64,000 bases of DNA, taken from the NCBI RefSeq assembly GCF_024362385.1, contig NZ_CP101466.1, positions 1,674,001 through 1,738,000 on the forward strand, given 5' to 3'. Below the pieces are notes generated by a model. The model was not told the DNA's origin. It did not search any database and was given only the letters and a program-made list of their open reading frames with translations. How positions within the stretch are numbered: the stretch's first letter is position 1; each line of letters opens with the position of its first letter. Shown piece by piece: positions 17,470 to 27,259 of the stretch. This stretch comes from Arthrobacter sp. DNA4. GTDB taxonomy: Bacteria > Actinomycetota > Actinomycetes > Actinomycetales > Micrococcaceae. The position numbers and the translations under genes are program-made.

Positions 17470-19374
17470 ATGGTCACCAAAAGCTACCGGGACAGCTACC
17501 AGCGCAGCCTCGAACAGCCCGAAGATTTTTGGCTGGAGGCAGCGCAGAAGATTTCCTGGACCTCTCCACCGGGGCGGGCCCTGGACTCCAGCCGGGCACC
17601 GCTTTACAGCTGGTTCCCCGACGGCGCCCTGAATACCTGCTATAACGCGCTGGACCGGCACGTCGCCGAGGGCCGCGGAGGGCAGGATGCCCTCATCCAT
17701 GACTCCGCCATGCTGGGTACACAGCAGCGCTACACCTACGCGGAACTGACGGACCTCGTGGCCCGCTTTGCCGGCGTGCTGCGGCGCCACGGCGTTGGCA
17801 AGGGCGACCGCGTGGTGATCTACATGCCCATGATCCCGGAAGCCGCCATCGCCATGCTGGCCACTGCCCGGCTGGGTGCGGTCCACTCGGTGGTCTTTGG
17901 CGGCTTCGCGCCCAAGGAGCTCGCCGCGCGCATCCGCGATGCCGCCCCCGCCGCCGTGGTCACAGCCTCCGGCGGGATCGAGCCGGCCCGGCGCATCGAA
18001 TACCTGCCGGCGGTCGCGGAGGCCCTCGGGCTGGCCGGCGCGCCCGGCATTCCCGTGGTGTTCAAGGCGCGCGACGGCTTCGCGTCGGCGGCCGGGGACC
18101 ATGCTGGGTGGCTGGACTGGGATTCGGCCATGGCTTCGGCCGACCCCGTGGCCCCTGTCGCCGTGCAGGCCACGGACCCGCTGTATATCCTCTACACCTC
18201 CGGAACAACGGGCGCGCCCAAGGGCGTGGTGCGGGACAACGGAGGGCACGCCGTCGCCCTGCGCTGGACGCTGGAAAACATTTACGGCATCGGCCCCGGC
18301 GACGTGATGTGGACGGCGTCCGACGTTGGCTGGGTGGTGGGGCACTCATACATCGTTTATGGTCCGTTGCTGGCCGGAGCCACCACCGTGATGTACGAGG
18401 GCAAGCCGGTGGGCACTCCCGACGCCGGGGCGTTCTGGCGCGTGGTCCAGGACCATAAGGTCAACGTGCTGTTCACCGCTCCCACGGCACTGCGGGCCAT
18501 CCGCAAGGCCGATCCGGAGGCATCGTTGCTGCAAAACTACGACGTCTCCAGCCTGCAGACGCTGTTCGCCGCCGGCGAGCGGCTGGACACGGACACGTTC
18601 CATTGGGCATCCCGGGTTTTGGGCGTGCCCGTGGTGGACCACTGGTGGCAGACCGAGACAGGTTGGGCCATTTGCGCCAATCCGCGTGGACTGGAGCCAT
18701 TGCCCATCAAAGCCGGCTCCCCGAGCGTTCCGATGCCCGGGTTCCGGCTGCGGATCCTCGACGGCGCGGGCGGGGAAGTGGAGCCCGGCACCGAAGGCAA
18801 CATCGTCCTGGAGCTGCCGTTACCGCCGGGCACCCTCACCACCCTGTGGGGAAACGATGAACGCTTCATCTCGTCCTACCTGCAAGCCTTCGAGGGGTGC
18901 TACGCAACGGGCGATTCGGGCTACCGCGACGAGGACGGGTACCTGTTCGTCATGGGCCGCACCGACGACATCATCAATGTTGCCGGACACCGGCTGTCCA
19001 CCGGCGCCATGGAGCAGGTGATCGGCCAGCACCCGGCGGTTGCCGAGTGCGCCGTGATCGGCCTCGCCGACCCCCTCAAGGGCCAGCGCCCCAGCGGCTA
19101 CGTGGTGCTCAAATCCGGCGTCGACATCCCCGAAGACGTCCTGGCCAAGGATCTTGTGGCACTGGTCCGGCGGGACATTGGTGCGGTTGCGGACTTCAAG
19201 CATGTGACGGTGGTGGACGCGCTGCCCAAGACCCGGTCGGGGAAGATCCTCCGCAAGACCATGCGCCAGATCGCAGACGGCGAGGAGTACACGGTGCCCT
19301 CCACCATTGAGGATCCCGGGGTCATTGACCAGCTGATCGGCGCCCTTCGGGTGGGCGGGGCAGAAGCGCGCTGA
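17470..19374 (+). CDS. prpE: Propionyl-CoA synthetase
   Basis: Predicted 634 aa, the usual PrpE length; activates propionate to propionyl-CoA. ATG 17470 (MVTKSYRDSYQRSLEQPEDF) fits homologues. An in-frame ATG at 17314 would run through both operators and is rejected; GTG 17452 is a lesser alternative. The AMP-binding motif is YTSGTTGAPKGVVRDNGGH, whose RDNGGH is typical of PrpE rather than acetyl-CoA synthetase. The C-terminal lysine regulated by acetylation in this family is in KTRSGKILRKTMRQIADGE. Divergent from gntR-prpDBC, supplying their substrate. Confidence 0.92.
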   Translation: MVTKSYRDSYQRSLEQPEDFWLEAAQKISWTSPPGRALDSSRAPLYSWFPDGALNTCYNALDRHVAEGRGGQDALIHDSAMLGTQQRYTYAELTDLVARFAGVLRRHGVGKGDRVVIYMPMIPEAAIAMLATARLGAVHSVVFGGFAPKELAARIRDAAPAAVVTASGGIEPARRIEYLPAVAEALGLAGAPGIPVVFKARDGFASAAGDHAGWLDWDSAMASADPVAPVAVQATDPLYILYTSGTTGAPKGVVRDNGGHAVALRWTLENIYGIGPGDVMWTASDVGWVVGHSYIVYGPLLAGATTVMYEGKPVGTPDAGAFWRVVQDHKVNVLFTAPTALRAIRKADPEASLLQNYDVSSLQTLFAAGERLDTDTFHWASRVLGVPVVDHWWQTETGWAICANPRGLEPLPIKAGSPSVPMPGFRLRILDGAGGEVEPGTEGNIVLELPLPPGTLTTLWGNDERFISSYLQAFEGCYATGDSGYRDEDGYLFVMGRTDDIINVAGHRLSTGAMEQVIGQHPAVAECAVIGLADPLKGQRPSGYVVLKSGVDIPEDVLAKDLVALVRRDIGAVADFKHVTVVDALPKTRSGKILRKTMRQIADGEEYTVPSTIEDPGVIDQLIGALRVGGAEAR

Positions 19375-19435
19375 CGGTCAAGGCGGGGCGTCCAGCCTTC
19401 GCACGTACAACCCCCGCACGTTTAATCCCGGCGCG

Positions 19436-20149
19436 TCAGCGCGCGTTCCAGCGGTACTCGTTCTCCGGCCTCCCCGGGGTGCCGTAGCGGGCGGTCCGGG
19501 AAACGGTGCCGGCGTCGGCAAGGTATTCCAGATAGCGCCGCGCAGTTACCCGGGACATGCCCAGGGCATCCATGACCTCGGTGGCGGACACTGCCTCGGG
19601 CTGCCGGCGCAGGAACTCCTGGACCGAGCCGAGCGTCGAGGTGGACAGGCCCTTGGGAAGCGGAAGTTCGGACGGCGCACGGAGGCTCGCAAAAGCCTGG
19701 TCCACCTCGCTTTGTGAGGCACCCCCCTTGCCCGGACCGCCGTGGGAACCCGCCAGCTGCTGCCGGAACTGGCGGTAGTTTTCCAGCTTGTCCGAGAACG
19801 TAGCGAACGTGAAGGGCTTGATCAGGTACTGGACCACGCCGATGGCGACGGCGCTGCGGACGATTGCCAGCTCGCGCACGGCGGTGATGGCGATGATGTC
19901 CGCGAGGATCCCGGCGGAGCGCATGCGCCGGGCGATGTCCAGGCCATGCAGGTCGGGCAGGTTCATATCCAGCAGGACCAGTTCCACCGGCTCTCCCGCA
20001 GCCACGAATTCATTGAGGAGCCGCAGGGCGGACTGGCCATCGGGTGCAGTCCCCGCGAGCTCAAACCCTTCCAGCCGCCCCACGTACGCGGCATGGGCCG
20101 CGGAAGCGATGGCCTCGTCTTCGACGACGAGGACCCGGATGTTGCTCAC
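19436..20149 (-). CDS. Response regulator, CitB/DctR/DcuR type
   Basis: Predicted 237 aa. Receiver domain (residues 1-125) has VVEDEAIA acidic residues, the phospho-acceptor D61 in LVLLDMNLPDLHG, and the conserved lysine in IKPFTFA. The C-terminal part has a winged helix-turn-helix (ATEVMDALGMSRVTARRYLE) typical of regulators paired with CitA/DcuS kinases. The start overlaps the kinase stop by 4 nt. The adjacent divergent dicarboxylate symporter gene is its probable target. Confidence 0.92.
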   Translation of the reverse strand: MSNIRVLVVEDEAIASAAHAAYVGRLEGFELAGTAPDGQSALRLLNEFVAAGEPVELVLLDMNLPDLHGLDIARRMRSAGILADIIAITAVRELAIVRSAVAIGVVQYLIKPFTFATFSDKLENYRQFRQQLAGSHGGPGKGGASQSEVDQAFASLRAPSELPLPKGLSTSTLGSVQEFLRRQPEAVSATEVMDALGMSRVTARRYLEYLADAGTVSRTARYGTPGRPENEYRWNAR

Positions 20150-21780
20150 TGTCTGTGCTCCTTATCCGCGGACAACGCCGCAGGCAGGAATACTTCGAAC
20201 TTGGCGCCGCGCCGGCCGTTAATGGCCAGCGTACCGCCCAAACGCTGCACAGCCTGCCGGACCAGCGCCAGTCCAATGCCCCGGCCCCCCATCCCCGCGG
20301 GCTTGGTGCTGAATCCATGCCGGAAGATCTTTTCCGAGTCCGCAGGGTCGATGGCCGCCCCGGAATCGTTGACGGCCATGTCCAGTCCTTCCTCGTCCGC
20401 CTCCAGCGTCAGCACCACCCGCCGCGGAGGGGGTGCGTCGGCAGCAGCATCAATCGCGTTGTCCAGCAGGTTGCCCAGGATAGTCACCAAGTCCTGGACG
20501 GCCACCCCGGGTGCGGCGCCGGATCCGAGGGTGGAAACATCCAGTTGGACGCCGCGCTCGTGGGCCTCGGCCACCTTGCCCATGACCAGCGCGCCCACCA
20601 CCGGTTCATCAATCGAGCTCACCATGTCGTCCGTCAGTTGCTGGCTCATGGCCAGGTCCTGGGTGGCGAAATCGAGGGCTTCGCCTGTCCGGCCAAGCTC
20701 CAGGAGCGAGACCATGGTGTGGAGCCGGTTGGCGTGTTCGTGGGTCTGGGCCCGCAGCGCGTCCGAAAGGGTCCGCATGGTCTGCAATTCGTTGCCCAGT
20801 GCCTCGATTTCCGTCCGGTCCCTGAGCGTGGCCACTGTTCCGTACACGGGGACCTTCCCTCGCGACCCGGGGGACTCGGGGCCCCGGGCCGGCCCCTGGT
20901 TGACCACCAGCACGCGGGAGCCGGTCAGCACCATCTCGTCCTTGGTGGTGCGTCCCGAATCGAACAGGCTGCGCAGCTCGCTGTCCAGGGGGAGGTCTGC
21001 CAGGGATGGGGGCCGCGTGGGATCGTTGCTGCCTGTTTCGGCCAGGCCCAGCAGCTCGGCAGCCTGGTCGTTGTACATCACCACGCGCTTTTTGGCATCG
21101 ATGAGGATCAGCCCTTCGCGCACCGAGTGCAGGACTGATTCGTAGTAAGTGAACAACTGCGCCAGCTGTTCGGGCCCCCAGCCGCGCGTCACCCGTCGCA
21201 GATACCTGCCAAGCAGCCACGACGCAAGGGATCCGCCCACCAGCAGGGCGATGCCGACGGCGAGCAGGACCGGCAGGCGGCCGGTGAAGGCCACGTCCAC
21301 GCTGCGGACGGTTACACCCGCCGCCACCAGCGCCTTCACGGTCCCTTGGGCGTCCTTGACAGGAACGATGGTCCGGACCGAGGGGCCCAGGGTGCCGGCG
21401 GTGACTTCGGTGAAGGCCCGGCCCTGCAATGCAGCGTCGATGGAGCCGATGTACGGGCGGCCCAGTTCCTCGTCCCGCGGATGCGTCCAACGGGTCCGGT
21501 CAGGAGCCATGATGGTGATGAAATCGATGTGGGCAGCGCTGGTGACGTCCTTGGCGTAAGGCTGCAGCAGGGCGGACGGGTCCGGCGTGGCAGCGGCCTG
21601 GAGCACCAGGGGATTGGCGGCGATGGAGGCAGCCACTCCTTCCATGCGGCGCCCCGCTTCGTCATACGTACGGTCCCGGGCGTCCACGTAGGCCGCAGTC
21701 CCCACAATGGCGATGAAGGATACGACGATCAGCAGGTTCGCCAGGAAGAGCCGGCGGGCGATACTCCAGCGGTGGATCAT
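20146..21780 (-). CDS. Sensor histidine kinase, CitA/DcuS type
   Basis: Predicted 544 aa. Transmembrane helices are at about 13-33 (LFLANLLIVVSFIAIVGTAA) and 175-196 (LLAVGIALLVGGSLASWLLG). They flank a periplasmic sensor domain containing IDFITIMAPDRTRWTHPR and RPYIGSID, as in citrate/C4-dicarboxylate sensors. Then come a cytoplasmic PAS domain (SVREGLILIDAKKRVVMYND), the H-box in THEHANRLHTMVSLLELG, the N-box NLLDNAIDAA and the G-box GMGGRGIGLALVRQA. ATG 21780 is chosen because further upstream the frame only shadows the symporter gene. Ligand inferred to be a C4-dicarboxylate or citrate. Confidence 0.93.
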   Translation of the reverse strand: MIHRWSIARRLFLANLLIVVSFIAIVGTAAYVDARDRTYDEAGRRMEGVAASIAANPLVLQAAATPDPSALLQPYAKDVTSAAHIDFITIMAPDRTRWTHPRDEELGRPYIGSIDAALQGRAFTEVTAGTLGPSVRTIVPVKDAQGTVKALVAAGVTVRSVDVAFTGRLPVLLAVGIALLVGGSLASWLLGRYLRRVTRGWGPEQLAQLFTYYESVLHSVREGLILIDAKKRVVMYNDQAAELLGLAETGSNDPTRPPSLADLPLDSELRSLFDSGRTTKDEMVLTGSRVLVVNQGPARGPESPGSRGKVPVYGTVATLRDRTEIEALGNELQTMRTLSDALRAQTHEHANRLHTMVSLLELGRTGEALDFATQDLAMSQQLTDDMVSSIDEPVVGALVMGKVAEAHERGVQLDVSTLGSGAAPGVAVQDLVTILGNLLDNAIDAAADAPPPRRVVLTLEADEEGLDMAVNDSGAAIDPADSEKIFRHGFSTKPAGMGGRGIGLALVRQAVQRLGGTLAINGRRGAKFEVFLPAALSADKEHRQ

Positions 21781-21939
21781 GCCTGCCTCCTTCAGAACCC
21801 CGGGGGTGCCGCGACCAATATGAACGCAACGGTGAGCTGGATCACGGGGTGCCCAATGATGGATATCACATTGCACGGACGTGTTGAGCCCAGAGACTGC
21901 GCCGCAGCGTCTATCAGAATATCCACAAGGAGACACATC

Positions 21940-23283
21940 ATGGCTTCTCAACGAGGAGAGTCGCTCGAGACCGCGACGCCGCGGCGCAAGGGACTGGACA
22001 AGTCCCACTACCTTTACATTGCCGTTATCGCCGCCGTCGTCCTCGGCGCGGTGGTTGGCCTGCTCTTCCCGGAGGTGGGCAAGTCCCTCAAGCCCCTGGG
22101 AGACGGGTTCGTCAAGCTCATCAAGATGATGATCGCACCGGTCATCTTCTGCACCATCGTCCTGGGCATTGGATCCATCGCCAAGGCAGCCACCGTCGGC
22201 AAGGTGGGCGGCCTCGCGCTGGGCTACTTCATCATCATGTCCACCTTCGCGCTGGCCATCGGCCTGGTAGTGGGCAACATCATCCACCCCGGCGAAGGCC
22301 TGAAGCTGACGCCCTACGACCCCAACAAGAAGGCCGCCACTGACAGCACCGTGGACTTCCTGATGGGCATCATCCCGGGTGACATCCCTGTCCTGCCCAC
22401 CCTGCTGGCCGCCATCCTGGTGGGCTTCGCCCTGCAGAAGATGGGCACGCAGGGGACCCCCATCCTCAAGGCCATCGGCCACGCCCAGGGCCTCGTCTTC
22501 CGCATCCTCATCATGATCATGTGGCTCGCTCCGATTGGTGCCTTCGGCGCCATCGCCGCCGTCGTCGGTGCAACCGGCGTCCAGGCCATCGTGAGCATGT
22601 TCACCCTGATGATCGCCTTCTACATCACCTGCGCACTGTTCATCGTGGTCATCCTGGGCGGCCTCCTCCAGGTCGTTGCCGGCGTGAACATCTTCAAGCT
22701 GATGAAGTACCTGGCCCGCGAGTACCTCATCATCTTCTCCACCTCCTCCTCGGAAGCGGCACTGCCCCGCCTGATCGCCAAGATGGAACACCTCGGCGTT
22801 TCCAAGCCGGTTGTGGGCGTCACCGTTCCCACGGGCTACTCCTTCAACCTGGACGGAACGGCCATCTACCTGACCATGGCGTCCCTCTTCGTGGCCAACG
22901 CCATGGGGACCCCGCTTGACCTCGGCGCCCAGATCTCCCTGCTGGTCTTCATGATCATCGCCTCCAAGGGTGCCGCCGGCGTGACCGGCGCCGGCCTGGC
23001 AACCCTCGCAGCAGGCCTGCAGGCACACCGTCCCGAGCTGCTGGGCGGCGTGGGCATGATTGTGGGAATCGACCGGTTCATGTCCGAGGCCCGCGCCCTG
23101 ACCAACTTCACTGGCAACGCCGTGGCCACGGTCCTGGTGGGCACCTGGGTCAAGGAGATCGACGGCGGCCAGGTTGCCCGCGTCCTCTCCGGCGAAGTCC
23201 CCTTCGACGAGCAGACCATGATCGCGGGCCACGGCGAGATGGCACCGAAGGAAGAAGGCGCACGCGAGGCCGCCAAGGCCTAG
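21940..23283 (+). CDS. dctA: Dicarboxylate:cation symporter (DctA family)
   Basis: Predicted 447 aa, multi-pass inner-membrane protein of the dicarboxylate/amino acid:cation symporter family. AAGGAGA lies 7 nt before ATG 21940. Motifs include GFVKLIKMMIAPVIFCTIV near the N-terminus, the serine-rich loop FSTSSSEAALPRLI, TGYSFNLDGTAIYLTMASLF and KGAAGVTGAGLATLAA, all diagnostic of this family. It likely takes up succinate, fumarate or malate with protons or sodium. Divergent from the CitA/CitB-type system, which probably activates it. A strong terminator follows. Confidence 0.92.
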   Translation: MASQRGESLETATPRRKGLDKSHYLYIAVIAAVVLGAVVGLLFPEVGKSLKPLGDGFVKLIKMMIAPVIFCTIVLGIGSIAKAATVGKVGGLALGYFIIMSTFALAIGLVVGNIIHPGEGLKLTPYDPNKKAATDSTVDFLMGIIPGDIPVLPTLLAAILVGFALQKMGTQGTPILKAIGHAQGLVFRILIMIMWLAPIGAFGAIAAVVGATGVQAIVSMFTLMIAFYITCALFIVVILGGLLQVVAGVNIFKLMKYLAREYLIIFSTSSSEAALPRLIAKMEHLGVSKPVVGVTVPTGYSFNLDGTAIYLTMASLFVANAMGTPLDLGAQISLLVFMIIASKGAAGVTGAGLATLAAGLQAHRPELLGGVGMIVGIDRFMSEARALTNFTGNAVATVLVGTWVKEIDGGQVARVLSGEVPFDEQTMIAGHGEMAPKEEGAREAAKA

Positions 23284-23304
23284 CTTCTGTCCCAAAGGAT
23301 ACGT

Positions 23305-23341
23305 AAAACCGCCCCTGCAGCCCTGCTGCGGGGGCGGTTTT
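23305..23341 (+). terminator. Rho-independent terminator after dctA
   Basis: Perfect 11-bp stem AAAACCGCCCC / GGGGCGGTTTT with a 15-nt loop. Stem ends in four T residues; 22 nt after the dctA stop. Confidence 0.88.
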
Positions 23342-23502
23342 GCGTTGCCCTGCAGCTCAACCTTCGACCTCAGCTAGAGGGTCAAGGCTCAACATTCGCG
23401 GAAAGTCAAGTTCCGTCGAATACCGTGTCGGGCGCTGTAACCTAGGGAGCAGAACGAACGGCGCTGGTCAGCCAGCGGCAGGAAATCACCGTCATCGAAA
23501 GT

Positions 23503-24414
23503 GTGGACAGATACGTGAGCAGCGAACAGGGTTCAGCAACTCTGGAGGGCACGGAATTCGACCTGGAAAACGCGGTGATGGGCCCCACGGGTCGCCCATA
23601 CCGCGAGTTCCCGGAACCCGCGCCGCTGTCCTCCCACGGTCCGGCCCGCGTCATCGCCATGGTCAACCAGAAGGGCGGCGTCGGGAAGACCACCTCCACC
23701 ATTAACCTGGCTGCGGCACTCGCCGAATACGGCCGGCGTGTCCTGCTGGTGGACTTCGACCCCCAGGGTGCGCTGTCGGCGGGCCTGGGCGTGAACCCGC
23801 ACGAACTCGACCTCACCGTGTACAACGTCCTGATGGACCGCAAGGTGGACATCCGCGACGCCATCCACCAGACCGGCGTCGAGAACGTCGACCTGCTGCT
23901 TACCAACATCGACCTCTCCGCGGCGGAAGTGCAGCTGGTGAACGAGGTGGCGCGCGAACAGGTCCTGGACCGTGCGCTGAAGAAGGTCGAAGACGACTAC
24001 GACGTCGTCCTCATCGACTGCCAGCCGTCCCTGGGCCTCCTGACCGTCAACGCCCTCACCGCGGCCCATGGCGTCATCATCCCGCTCATCTGCGAGTTCT
24101 TCGCGCTCCGCGCCGTGGCCCTCCTCGTTGAAACCATCGACAAGGTCCAGGACAGGCTGAACCCGCGGCTGCAGGTGGACGGCGTGCTGGCCACCATGTA
24201 CGACGCACGCACGCTGCACAGCCGCGAAGTGATCACCCGGCTGGTGGAGGCGTTCGGGGACAAGGTCTTTGAAACCGTGATCAAGCGCTCCATCAAGTTC
24301 GCGGATGCCACCGTGGCTGCGGAGCCCATCACCAGCTACGCCGGAAACCATGTGGGTGCTGACGCCTACCGCCGGCTCGCCAAGGAGCTGATCTCCCGCG
24401 GCGGCGCACCCTAA
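23503..24414 (+). CDS. ParA/Soj family ATPase (Rv1708-like)
   Basis: Predicted 303 aa from GTG 23503; GTG 23515 is equally possible. A 45-residue N-terminal tail precedes the deviant Walker A NQKGGVGKTTSTINLAAALA, followed by LLVDFDPQGALSAGLG and DVVLIDCQPSLGLLTVNA. No parB is adjacent. It lies directly before scpA and scpB, as in M. tuberculosis Rv1708, so it is the scp-linked ParA paralogue rather than the origin-proximal ParA of parABS. Role in segregation or positioning is inferred. Confidence 0.9.
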   Translation: MDRYVSSEQGSATLEGTEFDLENAVMGPTGRPYREFPEPAPLSSHGPARVIAMVNQKGGVGKTTSTINLAAALAEYGRRVLLVDFDPQGALSAGLGVNPHELDLTVYNVLMDRKVDIRDAIHQTGVENVDLLLTNIDLSAAEVQLVNEVAREQVLDRALKKVEDDYDVVLIDCQPSLGLLTVNALTAAHGVIIPLICEFFALRAVALLVETIDKVQDRLNPRLQVDGVLATMYDARTLHSREVITRLVEAFGDKVFETVIKRSIKFADATVAAEPITSYAGNHVGADAYRRLAKELISRGGAP

Positions 24415-24421
24415 CCACGCC

Positions 24422-25237
24422 GTGGCCGAATCCAAACCCGGCTTCGAGGTGCGGCTGGCCAACTTCACGGGTCCGTTCGACCTCCTCCTGGGACTGATCG
24501 CCAAGCACCAGCTGGACATCACCGAAGTTGCCATCGCCACGGTCACTGATGAGTTCATCAAGTACATCCGCAGGCTGCAGGAGCTCGGTGAAGAATGGGC
24601 CCTGGACGAGGCCAGCGAGTTCCTGGTGATTGCCGCCACCCTGCTTGACCTCAAGGCAGCGCGGCTCCTCCCGGCCGGTGAAGTCGAGGACGACGAGGAC
24701 ATCGCCCTGCTGGAGGCGCGGGACCTCCTGTTTGCCCGGCTGCTACAGTACAAGGCCTTCAAGCAGGTGGCAGGCATCATGGGTGAAACCCTCCACCAGG
24801 AGGGCCGCCGCTTTCCACGGCAGGTGGCGCTCGAGGAACATTTCGCAGCCATGCTTCCCGAGCTCGTCTGGAAACATACGCCCCGGCAGTTCGCTGCACT
24901 GGCAGAAGCCGCGCTTCGGCCGAAGGTGCCGGCGCAGCCACCGCAGGTTGCCCTCGGCCACCTGCACGGCGGCAATGTCAGCGTCAAGGAGCAGGCCGAA
25001 GTGCTGGGCCTCAGGCTCCAGCAGGAGTCACCGCTGACCTTCCGTTCACTGATTGCCGACGCGGAGTCCACGCTGGTGGTGGTGGCCCGGTTCCTGGCCC
25101 TGCTGGAGTTGTTCCGGGACCGCGCTGTCTCGTTCGACCAGCTCTCCCCGCTGGCGGACCTTGCCGTCCACTGGACGGCCGACCGCCGGGACTGGTCGGC
25201 GGAAAACCTAAGCGAAGAATTCGAGGAGCAACTGTGA
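24422..25237 (+). CDS. scpA: Segregation and condensation protein A
   Basis: Predicted 271 aa, the kleisin that bridges SMC heads. GTG 24422 starts VAESKPGFEVRLANFTGPFD, and FTGPFDLLLGLIAKHQLDIT is the conserved N-terminal signature. The C-terminal winged helix that binds the SMC cap follows FRDRAVSFDQLSPLADLAV. The stop overlaps the scpB start (GTGA), so subunits are translated together. Confidence 0.94.
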   Translation: MAESKPGFEVRLANFTGPFDLLLGLIAKHQLDITEVAIATVTDEFIKYIRRLQELGEEWALDEASEFLVIAATLLDLKAARLLPAGEVEDDEDIALLEARDLLFARLLQYKAFKQVAGIMGETLHQEGRRFPRQVALEEHFAAMLPELVWKHTPRQFAALAEAALRPKVPAQPPQVALGHLHGGNVSVKEQAEVLGLRLQQESPLTFRSLIADAESTLVVVARFLALLELFRDRAVSFDQLSPLADLAVHWTADRRDWSAENLSEEFEEQL

Positions 25238-25920
25238 ACCCGTCGCAGGAAACGCATCAACAGCAGGCCCAACGGGAGGACGTCGCCGAGCACGGTTCCG
25301 AATTCGCAGACCTTCCCGGTGGCGCCAAGGCTGCCCTGGAAGCCGTCCTCATGGTCTTGGACGAGCCGGCAACGGAAGAAGAGCTGGCGGCAGGGGTGGG
25401 GCTGACGGTGGACTCGGTCCGCGCCCTGCTGGCAGAACTGCAGCGCGATTATAACGGCTATACTGTTAAAGCCCCGGAGGTGGAGAGTGCCAGCAGCGCT
25501 GGCATCGGTTCCAGTCCCCGGGGTTTTGAATTGCGGAACATCGCCGGTGGCTGGCGCATCTACTCCCGCACGGAATTTGCCGACATTGTGGGCAAATACG
25601 TGCTTGAGGGGCAGACTGCCAGGCTTACCCAGGCGGCGTTGGAAACACTGGCGGTCATCGCGTACCGCCAGCCCGTTTCCCGGGCGCGCGTGTCTGCAAT
25701 TCGCGGGGTCAATGTTGACTCTGTCGTACGGACGCTGGCCCAGCGCGGGCTGATCGAGGACGCGGGAACAGATCCCGAGTCCGGCGCAATCCTTTACCGG
25801 ACTACCTCGTATTTCCTCGAACGGATGGGAATCAGTTCAGTGGAGGACCTGCCCCAACTGTCGCCGCACCTTCCGGGGCTCGACGGGATCGCAGAGTTCT
25901 ACGACGCCGGGACGATGTAG
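25234..25920 (+). CDS. scpB: Segregation and condensation protein B
   Basis: Predicted 228 aa. Two winged-helix domains; conserved phrases are GAKAALEAVLMVLDEPATEE, GGWRIYSRTEFADIV, LTQAALETLAVIAYRQPVSR, IRGVNVDSVVRTLAQRGLIE and YRTTSYFLERMGI. Binds ScpA in the condensin complex. GTG 25234 start is coupled to scpA. The first 30 residues are a variable acidic tail. Confidence 0.94.
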   Translation: MNPSQETHQQQAQREDVAEHGSEFADLPGGAKAALEAVLMVLDEPATEEELAAGVGLTVDSVRALLAELQRDYNGYTVKAPEVESASSAGIGSSPRGFELRNIAGGWRIYSRTEFADIVGKYVLEGQTARLTQAALETLAVIAYRQPVSRARVSAIRGVNVDSVVRTLAQRGLIEDAGTDPESGAILYRTTSYFLERMGISSVEDLPQLSPHLPGLDGIAEFYDAGTM

Positions 25921-26047
25921 GCAGGACACCCCTGCCCGCAACAGTCCATCCAGCACGGTTATTAATCAGGGCAGACGAAGTCTGCGCGGCTGGCTAAGGT
26001 TGTCCTTGGACATCTCAGCTTACCAAAACACATTTGAAGGACGGGTC

Positions 26048-27256
26048 ATGACACAGGCGGGACGCCAGGGTTCACCACGTAACGGTTCGGGACGCGGCGG
26101 GAACGAACGCAACAGTTCACAGCGCAACCCGGCACAGGGCGGCAGCTTCAGCGGGGGCTCCCGCGGGGGAGCAGGCAAGCGTGCCTCGGGATTCGGCGGG
26201 GACCGCCCGCACCGTGCCCCCAAGCCGCGCGAAGAGCGCTTCATTGACCCCGATCTCGCAGGGGACCAGCAGGGACGCGGAGCCGAGGCCGCCAGGGGTG
26301 CCAAGCCGTCGTCGCGCAAGCCCGCGGCCCGCAAGCCCGGTGCCGGGAAAGCTCCCGGAACTCCCGGTGCGCTCAAGCCAAAGCCGCGTACGGGCGCTCC
26401 CGGAGCAGCCGCTTCCCGTGCTTTTGGCAGCGAACGCTTTGGCCAGAACCTGGGGCCGGTCCGCAAGCCCGCACGGAAGAAGGGTCCCCGGGGCAACGTT
26501 CCCCAGTCCGAACTCCACGATGCCGACGGCGTGCGCCTCCAGAAGGTGATGGCCTCCGCAGGAGTCGCCTCCCGGCGCGTCTGCGAAGAGATGATCGCCG
26601 AGGGCCGCGTCGAAGTTGACGGCCAGGTAGTCACCGAACTGGGTGTCCGCGTAGACCCCAAGACTGCCGTGATCCACGTTGACGGGCTGCGGATCCAGCT
26701 GGACGAAAACCTGGTCTACATGGTGTTCAACAAGCCCAAGGGCGTGGTGTCCACCATGGAGGACCCCGAGGGCCGGCCCTGCATCAGCGACTTCCTGAAG
26801 AACAACAAGAACACCGGGGAACGCCTCTTCCACGTTGGTAAGCTCGACGTCGCCACCGAAGGCCTGCTGCTGCTGACCAACGACGGCGAACTCGCCAACC
26901 GGCTCACCCACCCGTCCTACGAGGTTCCCAAGACCTACCTGGTGCAGGTGCGCGGACCGTTCCCGCAGGGCGTCGGCGCCCAGTTGAAGGCCGGCGTCGA
27001 GCTGGAGGACGGCTTCGCTTCCGTTGACTCCTTCCGCCTGGTGGACTCCACCCCGGGCCACGTGCTGATTGAGGTTGTGCTCCACTCCGGCAAGAACCGG
27101 ATTGTCCGGCGCCTCTTCGACGCTGTTGGCTTCCCGGTCCAGCGGCTGGTCCGCGTCAAGGTGGGCCCCATCGGGCTCGGCGACCAGCGCCAGGGCAGTA
27201 TCCGCAACCTGGGCAAGCAGGAAGTCGGCCACCTGCTGGCATCCGTAGGGCTCTGA
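26048..27256 (+). CDS. rluB: Ribosomal large subunit pseudouridine synthase B type
   Basis: Predicted 402 aa. ATG 26048 has GAAGGA about 7 nt upstream. Residues 1-150 are a basic disordered extension rich in Gly, Arg, Lys and Pro. The S4 RNA-binding domain follows (RLQKVMASAGVASRRVCEEM, GRVEVDGQVV). The catalytic domain has the active-site aspartate in GKLDVATEGLLLLTNDG and later KNRIVRRLFDAVGFPVQRLV. By family it isomerises a uridine in 23S rRNA helix 80. Same position as Rv1711. Confidence 0.92.
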   Translation: MTQAGRQGSPRNGSGRGGNERNSSQRNPAQGGSFSGGSRGGAGKRASGFGGDRPHRAPKPREERFIDPDLAGDQQGRGAEAARGAKPSSRKPAARKPGAGKAPGTPGALKPKPRTGAPGAAASRAFGSERFGQNLGPVRKPARKKGPRGNVPQSELHDADGVRLQKVMASAGVASRRVCEEMIAEGRVEVDGQVVTELGVRVDPKTAVIHVDGLRIQLDENLVYMVFNKPKGVVSTMEDPEGRPCISDFLKNNKNTGERLFHVGKLDVATEGLLLLTNDGELANRLTHPSYEVPKTYLVQVRGPFPQGVGAQLKAGVELEDGFASVDSFRLVDSTPGHVLIEVVLHSGKNRIVRRLFDAVGFPVQRLVRVKVGPIGLGDQRQGSIRNLGKQEVGHLLASVGL

Positions 27257-27259
27257 GGC

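Noticed and set aside
21781..23295. Open extension upstream of the histidine kinase, making a 1049-aa protein
   Set aside because: The extra part is antisense to the dicarboxylate symporter; the kinase has a normal start and first membrane helix at 21780.
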